From Allgaiera indica (GTDB taxonomy: Bacteria; Pseudomonadota; Alphaproteobacteria; Rhodobacterales; Rhodobacteraceae), in contig NZ_FNOB01000006.1 in assembly GCF_900106675.1 (NCBI RefSeq), positions 1 through 64,000 on the forward strand: DNA of 64,000 bases, in the 5' to 3' direction. The position numbers and the translations under genes were made by a program. Numbering within the stretch: position 1 is the stretch's first letter; every line of letters starts with the position of its first letter. Below, piece after piece: positions 17,926-25,863 of the stretch. The notes beneath the pieces were generated by a model. That model ran no database searches, had not been told where the DNA came from, and saw nothing but the letters and a program-made list of their open reading frames with translations.

Positions 17926-19186
17926 TCGTCACCCCCCCGTCGCGATCGACGGCCCAGGTCTGGGTGCCGTTCATGTGGTAGGCGGAATTGAGGCCCCGAA
18001 GCTTGCGCAGCGCCTCCTTGGTGGGCTGGACATAGCCGGTCTGATCCACCGCCCGGCTTTGCAGCATGAGCGGGCGGCCATCCCAATCGATATCGAGATA
18101 GAAGCGCTGCAGCGCCTTCGGTCCGGCCGCGCCATCCAGCCGCGCCGCGCGCCAGTTGACCCCGCCGTCCAGCGTGACATCGACCGAGGCGATGCGCCCG
18201 CGTCCCGACCAGGCAAGCCCCGAAATGACCAACGGACCCCGGCCGTGGGTGATGGGATTTTCCGGCGCCGGGCTGGTGATGACCGATTTGGCCTCCATCA
18301 CGAAGCTCATCTCTCGTGCCGTGCCGTCGGCCAGAAGATCGGTGTATTTAGAGGTCTCCTCGCGCTGCGCCCAGGGCGCGTCGCCCAGTTTCAGGCGGCG
18401 CAGCCACTTGATCCAGACGTTGCCTTCCCAGCCCGGCACCACCAGCCGCACCGGATAGCCCTGCTCGGCGCGCAGGGCTTCTCCGTTCATGCGAAAGGCG
18501 ATCATGCAATCGTCAAGCGCCTTTTCCAGCGGGATCGACCGCGACATCGCCGCCGCATCCGCGCCCTCGGCCAGAAGCCAGCGCGCGGCGGGCTTCACCC
18601 CGGCGGCCTGCAACACATGGCGCAGACGCACGCCGGTGTAATTGACGTTATGGATCATGCCATGGGTGAATTGTACCCCGTTCATCTGGGGGCCGCGCCA
18701 TTCCATGCCGGTATTGGCCGCGCATTCCAGGAAATAGCTGTGGCTTTCGCGCGGAAAGCGCATCAGATCGCCCAGCGTGAAGACAAGCGGGCGCTCCACC
18801 AGCCCATGGATCATCAGACGGTAGTCTTCGGGCGGGATCTCGGCCACGCCGGCATGGTTGCGCTCAAAACACAGGCCGTTGGGGGTGAGCGTGCCGTCAA
18901 GCGCCTGCAGCGGCGTGAAATTCACCGCCGAGATCGTATCGGCCGAGAACCACGGCACGTTGCGGCGCACGACACCGGCCTCGAACCGCACCGGCTGGCC
19001 GTAGGGATTGGCCTCGACGCCAACCCCCGGCCCCGCCGTCCAGGGCTGCAGTTCGGTGATCTTCGGATCGGGCGTCCCCTCCCCCGTCCCCGCCCCGGCC
19101 CGGCCCGCGACCAGCGCGGCGCCAAGGCCCAGGCCGCCGGTCAGCAGGCGGCGGCGGCGGGGGTCTTTGGGGTCGCCCGCGCCCAT
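17909..19186 (-). CDS. soxC: Sulfane dehydrogenase molybdenum subunit SoxC
   Basis: Periplasmic molybdopterin protein of the sulfite oxidase family, 425 residues. With SoxD it oxidises the SoxY-bound sulfane sulfur, yielding six extra electrons per thiosulfate. The N-terminus has a twin-arginine signal (RRRRLLTGGLGLGAALVAG), as expected for export after cofactor insertion. The Mo-binding cysteine is C155 in SYFLECAANTGMEW. The C-terminal dimerisation domain includes ISGLAWSGRGRIASVDVTLDGG. It starts 7 bp after soxB stops and overlaps soxD, so the three are co-transcribed. Confidence 0.95.
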   Translation of the reverse strand: MGAGDPKDPRRRRLLTGGLGLGAALVAGRAGAGTGEGTPDPKITELQPWTAGPGVGVEANPYGQPVRFEAGVVRRNVPWFSADTISAVNFTPLQALDGTLTPNGLCFERNHAGVAEIPPEDYRLMIHGLVERPLVFTLGDLMRFPRESHSYFLECAANTGMEWRGPQMNGVQFTHGMIHNVNYTGVRLRHVLQAAGVKPAARWLLAEGADAAAMSRSIPLEKALDDCMIAFRMNGEALRAEQGYPVRLVVPGWEGNVWIKWLRRLKLGDAPWAQREETSKYTDLLADGTAREMSFVMEAKSVITSPAPENPITHGRGPLVISGLAWSGRGRIASVDVTLDGGVNWRAARLDGAAGPKALQRFYLDIDWDGRPLMLQSRAVDQTGYVQPTKEALRKLRGLNSAYHMNGTQTWAVDRDGGVTNVELG

Positions 19187-19193
19187 GCCGGCC

Positions 19194-20885
19194 TCAGGTG
19201 CCGGTCACATGCACCGTCTTGTTCGGTGCGATGTTCACTTCGGGGTTCTCTTTGAACCAGGCCTCGACCACATCCCAGATCGCCGGGCCCTTGGTGCCCT
19301 CGTTCACGCTGGCCCAGCCGGCGACGGTGTAGGATTTGCCCGCCTCGATCGGGCTGCCGTCCTTGAGCAGCTTCATGTTCGAGATCCGCTTGCCCGCGGT
19401 CTGGTTCACGTCGATGGCGTAGCTCATGCCGCCCATGCGCACCATGTCGCCGCCCTGCTGGTAATAGGGGTCGGGGTTGAACAGGTTGTCGGCCACCGCC
19501 TCCATGATCGACTTCAGCTGCGCGCCGGTCATTTCCGACCGATAGGCCTGCGGATAGGTCATCGCGGTATTGTTATAAAGGTCCTCGCGGGTGATCGCGT
19601 CACCCGGGATCAGCGAGGGGCCCCAGCGAAATCCCGGGCTCATGGCGATGTCGGCCTCGCGCTGGTCGATCAGCGCGTTGCAGATCAGATCGTCCCAGGT
19701 GCCATTGAAGTTGCCCCGCCGATACAGCAGGTCCCCGGTATGGGCCAGCACCTCGGACAGGTCCTTCTTGTAGGGGGCGCGCTGCTTCTCGATCAGCGCG
19801 GCAACCTCCGCGTCGGGCGCGATCACGTCCGAGAAGATCGGGATCAGCTTGTGGCGGAAACCCTTGATCTGCTTGTCCTGAACATCCAGATCCAGCCGCG
19901 TCACGAACTTGCCGTTCGAACCCGAGGCGATCAGCATGGTCTTGCCGACCATCACCGGCTCTGGCAGGGCGTCATGGGTGTGGCCGGTCAGGATCACGTC
20001 GATGCCCTTGACCTGCTTGGCCATCTTGCGATCGACATCAAAGCCGTTGTGCGACAACAGCACCACCAGATCGGCGCCCTTTTCCTTGACCTCGTCCACC
20101 ATCGCCTGCATCCGATCCTGGCGGATGCCGAAGCTGAGGCCGGGGAACAGCCATTTCGGGTTGGCGATCGGCAGATAGGGGAAGGCCTGGCCGATCACCG
20201 CGATCTTCGATCCGCCGCGCTCGAACATCTTGTAGGGCGGATAGGCGGGTTCCTCCCATTCGCTGTCGAAGATGTTCGCGCCCAGGAACGGGAACGGCAG
20301 CGTCTTGACGATCTCGTTCACCCGATCCTTGCCCAGGGTGAATTCCCAATGCGAGGTCATCGCGTCGGGCTTGAGCGCGTTCATCACGTTGACCATGTCC
20401 TGGCCATCGGTCTTCAGCACCGTGTAGGAGCCGTGCCAGGTATCGCCGCCGTCCAGAAGCAGGGCGTCGGGCCGGTCGGCGCGGATCGCCTTGATCACGG
20501 TGGCCACATGCGCCAGGCCACCCATCTTGCCATAGGTCTTGGCCAGCGCCGAGAAATCCAGATAGGTCAGGGCATAGGCTTCGGGGGTGCCGGGCTTGAT
20601 CTTGAACAGCTTCAGGAAATCGGCGCCCGTCACATGCGGCGGCAGGCCCTGGTCGGCACCGACGCCCAGGTTGATCTGCGGCTCGCGGAAATAGATCGGC
20701 ACCAGTTGGCCGTGGATGTCGGTGATGTGGATCAGCGTGACATTGCCGGTCTTGTCGAATTCCAGCAGTTTCTCCTGGCTCAGCTTCTGCTGCGCCGCCA
20801 GGCGCGACCAGTTGCCAACCCCCGAGGCCCCCCATAGCGCCGAGGCCGCCACGGTTGCCTGAAGGAAATCACGCCGCGAGATCAT
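19194..20885 (-). CDS. soxB: Thiosulfohydrolase SoxB
   Basis: Periplasmic dimanganese hydrolase, 563 residues, that releases sulfate from the SoxY-cysteine-S-sulfonate. ATG 20885 is chosen because AAGGAG lies six bases upstream and a Tat-like signal follows (SRRDFLQATVAASALWG). Metallophosphatase-type ligands are seen in HITDIHGQL (D56, H58), DGGDTWHGS, SHNGFDVDRK and LTGHTHD. The C-terminal 5'-nucleotidase-like domain contains SPGFRWGPSLIPGDAITREDLYN. A strong hairpin lies between soxA and soxB. Confidence 0.97.
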   Translation of the reverse strand: MISRRDFLQATVAASALWGASGVGNWSRLAAQQKLSQEKLLEFDKTGNVTLIHITDIHGQLVPIYFREPQINLGVGADQGLPPHVTGADFLKLFKIKPGTPEAYALTYLDFSALAKTYGKMGGLAHVATVIKAIRADRPDALLLDGGDTWHGSYTVLKTDGQDMVNVMNALKPDAMTSHWEFTLGKDRVNEIVKTLPFPFLGANIFDSEWEEPAYPPYKMFERGGSKIAVIGQAFPYLPIANPKWLFPGLSFGIRQDRMQAMVDEVKEKGADLVVLLSHNGFDVDRKMAKQVKGIDVILTGHTHDALPEPVMVGKTMLIASGSNGKFVTRLDLDVQDKQIKGFRHKLIPIFSDVIAPDAEVAALIEKQRAPYKKDLSEVLAHTGDLLYRRGNFNGTWDDLICNALIDQREADIAMSPGFRWGPSLIPGDAITREDLYNNTAMTYPQAYRSEMTGAQLKSIMEAVADNLFNPDPYYQQGGDMVRMGGMSYAIDVNQTAGKRISNMKLLKDGSPIEAGKSYTVAGWASVNEGTKGPAIWDVVEAWFKENPEVNIAPNKTVHVTGT

Positions 20886-20970
20886 GTCATTCTCCTTGCT
20901 CGTCCGAAGTCGGGGCGGGGCGCGCCCTGCGTCGCGCACCTTCCGCCCCGATTGTTCCTGCTGAAATGAA

Positions 20971-20994
20971 AGGGGCGCCCGAAGGGGCGCCCCG
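20971..20994 (-). terminator. Hairpin between soxA and soxB
   Basis: On the minus strand GGGGCGCCC and GGGCGCCCC form a 9-bp stem with a 4-nt loop, followed by TTTCATTTC. It sits about 10 bp after the soxA stop and 85 bp before soxB. It may partly terminate transcription or protect the soxXYZA message, giving less soxBCD. Confidence 0.65.
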
Positions 20995-21000
20995 GAAGGG

Positions 21001-21870
21001 TCAGGGGCGTACCGCCACCCCTTCGACCGACAATCCGTTGCCGCGAGAGGCGACGTACAGCTCCAGCGCCGTCAGCTCGGGCGAGCCCTCGGCATAGGTA
21101 TGCGCGCGGGTGTCGCGGATGCAGCCCTTGAAGCGATTCTGGATCGAGGTCAGCTTGCCGGTCTTCAGCCGGTAGGTCGGGAAGCCGTTGATCTGGCCCT
21201 GGGACAGGTGGTCGGCACGGATGTTGTCGCCGTAATGGTCCTCATGGCAATTGGCGCAAGACAGCTGCAACTGGCCGTAACGGGTGTAGTACATCTTCTC
21301 ACCCTCCTTCCAGTACTTGGCCGCCGGCCCGTCGGTCTGCACATCCATCGGCATGCCGCGCGACTGGACCGAGATCGCCGCCACCATGTCCTGCATGTCG
21401 GCGCCGCTCCATTTCCAGGGCTTGGCGCCCATGCGATTGGTGCGGCAGTCGTTGATGTAGTTTTCCATCGACCACAGCACGCCATCCTTGTTGACCTTGG
21501 GCATATGCGTGCGCACACCCTTCATCTTGGCCAGGTCGCCGTGGCAAGAGGCACAGGACTTGCCTTCGGTGCCGTCCACATTGGTCCACTCGGTCTCGCC
21601 CATCGCCTCTCCGGTCATGCCGGGGTTGTCGATGTCGTCGGTCTCCATCTGCTGGGTGCTGGGCGACCGGAACAGCCAGCCCGAATAGATCTCGCTCAGG
21701 CCCGGGATGTTCTTCGGGGCCTTGGTATGCGTGATCATCTTCTCGCCGTTGATCTCCAGCACCTTGGACATGTCGGGGGCCATGGCCTCGTCGGCGCGAG
21801 CCACTCCCGCCAGCGCCAACGCCGCCACCGCGGCCACCGCAAGGACCGTCTTCAGTTGGGTTCGCTTCAT
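21001..21870 (-). CDS. soxA: L-cysteine S-thiosulfotransferase subunit SoxA (diheme)
   Basis: Periplasmic diheme cytochrome c, 289 residues. With SoxX it joins thiosulfate oxidatively to the SoxY cysteine. A signal peptide ends near ARA (residue 26). Heme sites are CASCH (C106, C109, H110) and CANCH (C205, C208, H209). The active-site cysteine C250, in FKGCIRDTRA, is the residue that carries a persulfide and ligates the second heme in known SoxA proteins. C142 could pair in a disulfide. This is the two-heme type of Rhodovulum and Paracoccus. Good ribosome-binding site (GGAGG) before 21870. Confidence 0.97.
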   Translation of the reverse strand: MKRTQLKTVLAVAAVAALALAGVARADEAMAPDMSKVLEINGEKMITHTKAPKNIPGLSEIYSGWLFRSPSTQQMETDDIDNPGMTGEAMGETEWTNVDGTEGKSCASCHGDLAKMKGVRTHMPKVNKDGVLWSMENYINDCRTNRMGAKPWKWSGADMQDMVAAISVQSRGMPMDVQTDGPAAKYWKEGEKMYYTRYGQLQLSCANCHEDHYGDNIRADHLSQGQINGFPTYRLKTGKLTSIQNRFKGCIRDTRAHTYAEGSPELTALELYVASRGNGLSVEGVAVRP

Positions 21871-21909
21871 CCTCTCTCTCCTCCCTGTCGAGCGCGACGT
21901 GCGAACCGC

Positions 21910-22239
21910 TCAGCCGACCTTGACCGGTGCCGTCTTGGTGTAGACCGATCCGTCATCGTCCTTCCAGGTGAAGGTCATCGTGCCGCTCTTGTCGACCTTG
22001 GCCTGAAACTGGATATAGGGGTTGGCCGAAATCGCCGGGTCCAGTTCCATCGCGATCACGTTCTGCCCCTCGAAATCGCAGGAGAAGTGATTGATGATCT
22101 CGCGCGGGATGGTCTTGCCGGTCTTCTTGTCCTTGCCGAAGCCCGACACCATCGGGTGGTTGATCAGCGTCTTGACGGTAAAGGCCTCGCCGGCCTTGAC
22201 GGTCGCGGGCACCTTGACCCGAGGTCTGATATCTTTCAT
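21910..22239 (-). CDS. soxZ: Sulfur carrier complex subunit SoxZ
   Basis: Small immunoglobulin-like partner of SoxY, 109 residues, with no signal peptide of its own, because it is exported bound to SoxY. Seen: RVKVPATVKAGEAFTVKTLINHPM, then REIINHFSCDFEGQNV and TFTWKDDDGSVYT, the standard SoxZ pattern. It starts 19 bp after soxY, on the same transcript as soxXYZA. Confidence 0.96.
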   Translation of the reverse strand: MKDIRPRVKVPATVKAGEAFTVKTLINHPMVSGFGKDKKTGKTIPREIINHFSCDFEGQNVIAMELDPAISANPYIQFQAKVDKSGTMTFTWKDDDGSVYTKTAPVKVG

Positions 22240-22258
22240 GTCCCAATCCCTCCCAGGC

Positions 22259-22687
22259 TCAGCCGCCGCAGCCGCCGATGGTGACTTTCACGGTCCGCTT
22301 CGCCATCGCGAAGCTGCCGTCCTTCATCTTGGCGATCGCCGTCAGATCCTGCGTGCCGGCCAGACGGATCCGGGTCGAGGCGCTGGAACCGCCCGACAGC
22401 GGCCCGAAGCTAGCCTTGAACACCTCTGGAAGCGGATTGTTCGGCGCGATGACCAGGATCTCGGTCGCACCGTCGGCCTCAACCTCGACCGGAACGGTGT
22501 TGCCGTTCTCGGCGATCTCGGGCGCGGTCAGCTTGACGCCGCTGGTCTTGGGCTTCGCCCCGCCGGTGAATTTCTGGATCGCCGCGTCAATCGCGGCCTG
22601 ATCGGCTGCCGAGGCAGGCAGCGGCAGCATGGCAAGCGCCGCTCCCCCCGCGCCAAGCGCCATCACATCTCTTCTCGTCAAATTCAT
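22259..22687 (-). CDS. soxY: Sulfur carrier protein SoxY
   Basis: Periplasmic carrier, 142 residues, on which all Sox intermediates are covalently held. The N-terminal Tat signal is TRRDVMALGAGGAALAML. The C-terminus is VTIGGCGG, the mobile GGCGG arm whose cysteine is the attachment point. The carrier is therefore complete. It follows soxX by 39 bp; that gap contains a short duplication of the last codons of soxX (CCCTCAAACAA twice). Confidence 0.97.
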   Translation of the reverse strand: MNLTRRDVMALGAGGAALAMLPLPASAADQAAIDAAIQKFTGGAKPKTSGVKLTAPEIAENGNTVPVEVEADGATEILVIAPNNPLPEVFKASFGPLSGGSSASTRIRLAGTQDLTAIAKMKDGSFAMAKRTVKVTIGGCGG

Positions 22688-22726
22688 GAATGCCTCCGTG
22701 TCGCCCGTCGGGCCGTTGTTTGAGGG

Positions 22727-23203
22727 CTATTGTTTGAGGGTCTGAAGAAAGGCCACCACGTCCTCGACCTGCTGAGCGGTCAACAGTGGCTTGATCTCTT
22801 TCGCGGCCTTGCCGGTAAAACCGTCACCCGGGCGGATGTATCCCGATACCTTGTAGAATGAAGGCATCATCGAGCCTTCGAACGTGTGCTTGGCGTCGGT
22901 GACGATCCCGCGCAACTGCGCCGCGGTATAGGTATTGCCGACATCCTCGAGCACTGGGCCAATATTGCCCTGGAACTGCACCTTCGACAAAACCGGCACC
23001 TGATGGCAGGCCACGCAGTTGCCTTCCGACTTCGTGACGAAGACCTTCTCGCCCCTCGCCGCGTCGCCCGGGACACCGGTCAGGGATTCCGACACCGCCC
23101 CCCCGTCGCCGAAAACGACCTTCCCCGGCGGAATGGTTTCCGCCTGGGCCAGCCCCGCCGCGAATAGGCATGCGGCAGCGCATAGCGCGATTTTGCGCGT
23201 CAT
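22727..23203 (-). CDS. soxX: L-cysteine S-thiosulfotransferase subunit SoxX
   Basis: Periplasmic monoheme cytochrome c, 158 residues, partner of SoxA. A signal peptide ends at AQA (residue 21). The heme site CVACH is in KSEGNCVACHQVP, and the distal methionine is probably in FEGSMMPSFYKVSGY. GGGAGGA lies just before ATG 23203. It is the first gene of the soxXYZABCD transcript; the A+T-rich control region at 23260-23340 lies upstream. Confidence 0.96.
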   Translation of the reverse strand: MTRKIALCAAACLFAAGLAQAETIPPGKVVFGDGGAVSESLTGVPGDAARGEKVFVTKSEGNCVACHQVPVLSKVQFQGNIGPVLEDVGNTYTAAQLRGIVTDAKHTFEGSMMPSFYKVSGYIRPGDGFTGKAAKEIKPLLTAQQVEDVVAFLQTLKQ

Positions 23204-23265
23204 TGGAGTCCTCCCTCAATCCTCCCGCTTGGAAGGCGGCCTCTCCCTGCCGGCCTTCGACTCTC

Positions 23266-23330
23266 ATTGTAATGGAACCGTAATATTACATGCAACATAA
23301 AATTCCGAAATTTCGATGTTATGATACATG
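23266..23330. promoter_or_regulatory. soxX control region with candidate SoxR sites
   Basis: An A+T-rich island in G+C-rich DNA, between soxW and soxX. It holds CATTACAAT (minus strand, 23266-23274), the perfect palindrome GTAATATTAC (23280-23289) and an AACAT...ATGTT inverted repeat around GAAATTTC (about 23294-23320). CATTACAAT also occurs in the soxS-soxV gap at 24832-24840. In Paracoccus, SoxR binds these same two intergenic regions, so these are candidate operators. Confidence 0.6.
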
Positions 23331-23378
23331 ATATTTCGTTGGCCCGGCACCGAACGAAAGGACTTGCTTTTTGGGTGG

Positions 23379-23400
23379 AAAAACGCCTTCCAGGCAGGCG
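23379..23400 (-). terminator. Terminator after soxW
   Basis: On the minus strand CGCCT, a 7-nt loop and AGGCG are followed by TTTTT, starting a few bases past the soxW stop. It would separate the soxVW transcript from soxX onward. Confidence 0.6.
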
Positions 23401-23404
23401 ATCT

Positions 23405-24007
23405 TTAGTTATCCGCCGCCGCGCCCTTGCCGTCTTTCATGTATTCCTGCAGGCCCTCGCCCGTTTCATAAGCGCGGTCGAGGACATAGTGCAGCATCCC
23501 CAGGGTGGTGATCTTGCCGAAGGCGCCCGGCACCGTCAGAACCGCCGCCTGCGCCGCGGTCTTTCCGGCCGGCACGGTCTGGGGCAGGAAAATCATCGTC
23601 GGGGTGAAATTCACCCCCCAGCGGCGCACGGCCTCCTTCTCGGTCAGCACCTTGCCGTCGAAATCGGTCACCTGGGTGTCGCCCCACATGTTGAAGATGT
23701 CGACGAAATACTTTTCGGTCAGCAACTTGTGGATCGCCGGATCGGGGAAGACCTCGGTTTCCATCTTCTTGCAATAGATGCAGCCGCGCTGTTCGACGAT
23801 GATCAGCAGACGCTTGCCCGCGGCGTTGGCCTCCTTCAGGTCGTCGCGCAGGTCCTTGAAGGTCTCCATCTCAAAGCTGGGATGGTAAAGGCCGTCGTCG
23901 CCCAGCTTGGGCACATTGGCATTGGCGCCGGCGAACGCCGCCGTCGCGCCAAGCAATGCCGCGCCGGCCAGGATGGCGGCGGTCACAATCTTGGTATGGC
24001 GTCGCAT
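23405..24007 (-). CDS. soxW: Periplasmic thioredoxin-like protein SoxW
   Basis: 200 residues, exported (signal ending near FAG). The thioredoxin-fold active site is CIYC in IVEQRGCIYCKKMETEVF, followed by the cis-proline region NFTPTMIFLPQ. In Paracoccus, SoxW is reduced by SoxV and keeps Sox proteins reduced. ATG 24007 is preferred over an upstream ATG because GGAGG lies just before it. It lies 52 bp downstream of soxV. Confidence 0.93.
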   Translation of the reverse strand: MRRHTKIVTAAILAGAALLGATAAFAGANANVPKLGDDGLYHPSFEMETFKDLRDDLKEANAAGKRLLIIVEQRGCIYCKKMETEVFPDPAIHKLLTEKYFVDIFNMWGDTQVTDFDGKVLTEKEAVRRWGVNFTPTMIFLPQTVPAGKTAAQAAVLTVPGAFGKITTLGMLHYVLDRAYETGEGLQEYMKDGKGAAADN

Positions 24008-24059
24008 GGTGTCTCCTCCCGTCATGCTTGCCTTCCGGGGCCTCCCGCTCCGGCCAGTC

Positions 24060-24800
24060 TTACTTCAATGTCGTCTCCCAGTTGAAATTGTCGACCAGGA
24101 AAGCCGAGATCCAATTGATTGAATCGGTCGCGATCAATACGGCGAAAAGAATCAGCATCGCCCCCATCGCCTTTTCGACATAGCCAAGCGCGGCGCGATG
24201 GCGCCCGACCCACGCCAGGAACGGCCGCGCGAACAGCGCCGCCACGACGAAGGGAATGGTCATCGCCAGCCCGTAGACCAGCAGCAGCGTGCCGCCCTTC
24301 CACAGATCACCGGCCCCCGCCGCGATCGCCAGGATCGCCGCAAGCGCCGGGCCGACGCAGGGCGTCCAGCCGAAGCCGAAGGCCAACCCCATCACATAGG
24401 CGCCGAACACGGTCGAGGGCTCGGTCTTCGCCTCGATGCGCGCCTCGCGGTAGAGCAACGGCACCTTGACCACGCCCAGGAAATGCAGGCCGAAGACGAA
24501 AAGGATCGCCGCCGCGACCCAGGCCAGCACCCCCTTCCATTCGGCGAAGAGATGTCCCACCATCGTGACGCTTAGCCCCAGCAGCACGAAGATCGTCGTC
24601 ACGCCCAGGGCGAAGCCGATCGAACATATCAAAAGCCGTCGCTGCGCCCCCGCGGCGATCGTGCCGCCGCCGCGCAGTTCCTGCATGCTGAGGCCCGCCA
24701 TGTAGCACAAGTAGAACGGTACCATCGGAAGAATGCAGGGAGACAGGAACGACAAGATCCCCGCCAAAGCCGCCCCGCCGTAGCTGATGTCAAAGCCCAT
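24060..24800 (-). CDS. soxV: CcdA/DsbD-like thiol electron transporter SoxV
   Basis: Inner-membrane protein, 246 residues, about six helices, that carries reductant from cytoplasmic thioredoxin to periplasmic acceptors such as SoxW. The paired cysteines sit in membrane helices as expected: SPCILPMVPFYLCYMAG near the N-terminus and GWTPCVGPALAAIL in the middle. It heads the soxVW transcript and is divergent from soxS across 69 bp holding a candidate SoxR site. Confidence 0.95.
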   Translation of the reverse strand: MGFDISYGGAALAGILSFLSPCILPMVPFYLCYMAGLSMQELRGGGTIAAGAQRRLLICSIGFALGVTTIFVLLGLSVTMVGHLFAEWKGVLAWVAAAILFVFGLHFLGVVKVPLLYREARIEAKTEPSTVFGAYVMGLAFGFGWTPCVGPALAAILAIAAGAGDLWKGGTLLLVYGLAMTIPFVVAALFARPFLAWVGRHRAALGYVEKAMGAMLILFAVLIATDSINWISAFLVDNFNWETTLK

Positions 24801-24831
24801 TCGCGCCTGCCTTGCTGTCCCGCGAAAAACA

Positions 24832-24840
24832 CATTACAAT
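24832..24840. promoter_or_regulatory. Candidate SoxR site in the soxS-soxV gap
   Basis: CATTACAAT, followed closely by CTTTCAATC, in the 69-bp divergent gap. The same 9-mer occurs inverted before soxX. Shared words in the only two A+T-rich sox intergenic regions suggest a common repressor. Confidence 0.5.
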
Positions 24841-24869
24841 CTTTCAATCTATTTTCCGGTGCGTCAATC

Positions 24870-25286
24870 ATGCTCTTCACTCGCCGTTTCCTTCTGACCG
24901 CGCTTGGCGCGGCCACGGTGGCCTCCGGTCTTTCCGTCGGGCCAGCCAAGGCGCAAGCCAGCGCGACCCAGGTTCCGAAGGGTCTGGTGCTGGTCATGTT
25001 CGAACAGCAAGGCTGCCCATATTGCGCGGCCTGGAACCGCGACGTGGGGCCCACCTATTCCAAGACCAAGGAAGGCCAGGCCGCGCCGCTCTACCGGCGC
25101 GACATTCACGATCCGATCCCGTCGGGGATGAAGCTGACCTCTCCGCCCCAGTTCACCCCGACCTTCGTGCTGCTTGAGGACGGGACCGAGGTCGGGCGCA
25201 TCCAGGGCTATCCGGGGGCGGATTTCTTCTGGGCGCTTCTCGATGGATTGCTGAAGAAAACGAAAGCCGCCCCGCCCAAGGCCTGA
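24870..25286 (+). CDS. soxS: Periplasmic thiol-disulfide protein SoxS
   Basis: 138 residues with an N-terminal signal (FTRRFLLTALGAATVASG) and a thioredoxin-like domain with active site CPYC in FEQQGCPYCAAWNRDVGPTYS. In Paracoccus, SoxS keeps the SoxYZ carrier cysteine reactive. The start is ATG 24870. It is transcribed away from soxV, with soxR about 105 bp downstream on the same strand, matching the Paracoccus order soxR-soxS/soxV. Confidence 0.9.
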   Translation: MLFTRRFLLTALGAATVASGLSVGPAKAQASATQVPKGLVLVMFEQQGCPYCAAWNRDVGPTYSKTKEGQAAPLYRRDIHDPIPSGMKLTSPPQFTPTFVLLEDGTEVGRIQGYPGADFFWALLDGLLKKTKAAPPKA

Positions 25287-25391
25287 CGGCGGCCTTGTGA
25301 GCATTGCGAGACTCGATTTCCGGGTCACCGCGTGTTAACTACTTGCCGGGTAGATCGGATTTCCGACCCGTGCACGGAAAGGTCAGGAGAA

Positions 25392-25769
25392 ATGGCGTTG
25401 GACACCATGCGAGACCACAGCCTGAACCCCGAAGACGCCGCCCTGGCGCATTGCGGAGACCTTTCAGCGGACGAAATGGTGACGCAGGCCGAGGCCGCGT
25501 CAAATTTCCTCAAGGCGCTGGCCCATGAGGGACGGCTGATGATCCTGTGCCACCTGTCCTCGGGCGAGAAATCGGTGACCGAGCTGGAAAACCTGCTGGA
25601 ATCGCGCCAGGCCGCCGTCAGCCAGCAACTGGCACGGCTACGGCTGGAAGGGCTGGTAAGTTCCCGCCGCGACGGCAAGGCGATCTACTATTCGCTGAGC
25701 GACCCCAAGGTCGAGCGGATGATCGGCCTGGTCTACGACATGTTCTGCAAGCGCCCCGAGGTGAGCTGA
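25392..25769 (+). CDS. soxR: ArsR-family sulfane-sulfur-sensing repressor SoxR
   Basis: 125-residue winged-helix repressor. Start ATG 25392 has AGGAGA beside it; an ATG 15 bases later is possible. The recognition helix region is SRQAAVSQQLARLRLEGLVSSRRDG. Two cysteines, C53 (LMILCHL) and C119 (YDMFCKRP), are 66 residues apart, the same spacing I recall for the redox pair of BigR and SqrR, which cross-link when exposed to persulfide. It is therefore expected to release the sox promoters when sulfane sulfur builds up. Target sites are inferred, not shown. Confidence 0.92.
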   Translation: MALDTMRDHSLNPEDAALAHCGDLSADEMVTQAEAASNFLKALAHEGRLMILCHLSSGEKSVTELENLLESRQAAVSQQLARLRLEGLVSSRRDGKAIYYSLSDPKVERMIGLVYDMFCKRPEVS

Positions 25770-25831
25770 CGGCGCCCCGGGCGTCGCCCCCCCACCTCTG
25801 GCCTATCCGGTGCCCCTACAGCCGCCCCGGT

Positions 25832-25855
25832 GCGCGGCGCCACAAGGCGCCGTGC
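25832..25855. terminator. Bidirectional hairpin between soxR and emrB
   Basis: GCGCGGCGCC and GGCGCCGTGC form a 10-bp stem with one mismatch around ACAA, between the convergent 3' ends of soxR and emrB. There is no long T run, so termination is likely but not certain. Confidence 0.55.
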
Positions 25856-25863
25856 GGCTTGCG

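Noticed and set aside
25392-25769. SoxR as the SoxRS-type iron-sulfur MerR regulator
   Set aside because: The protein is an ArsR winged helix with a two-cysteine pair, not a MerR protein; the shared name is coincidental.
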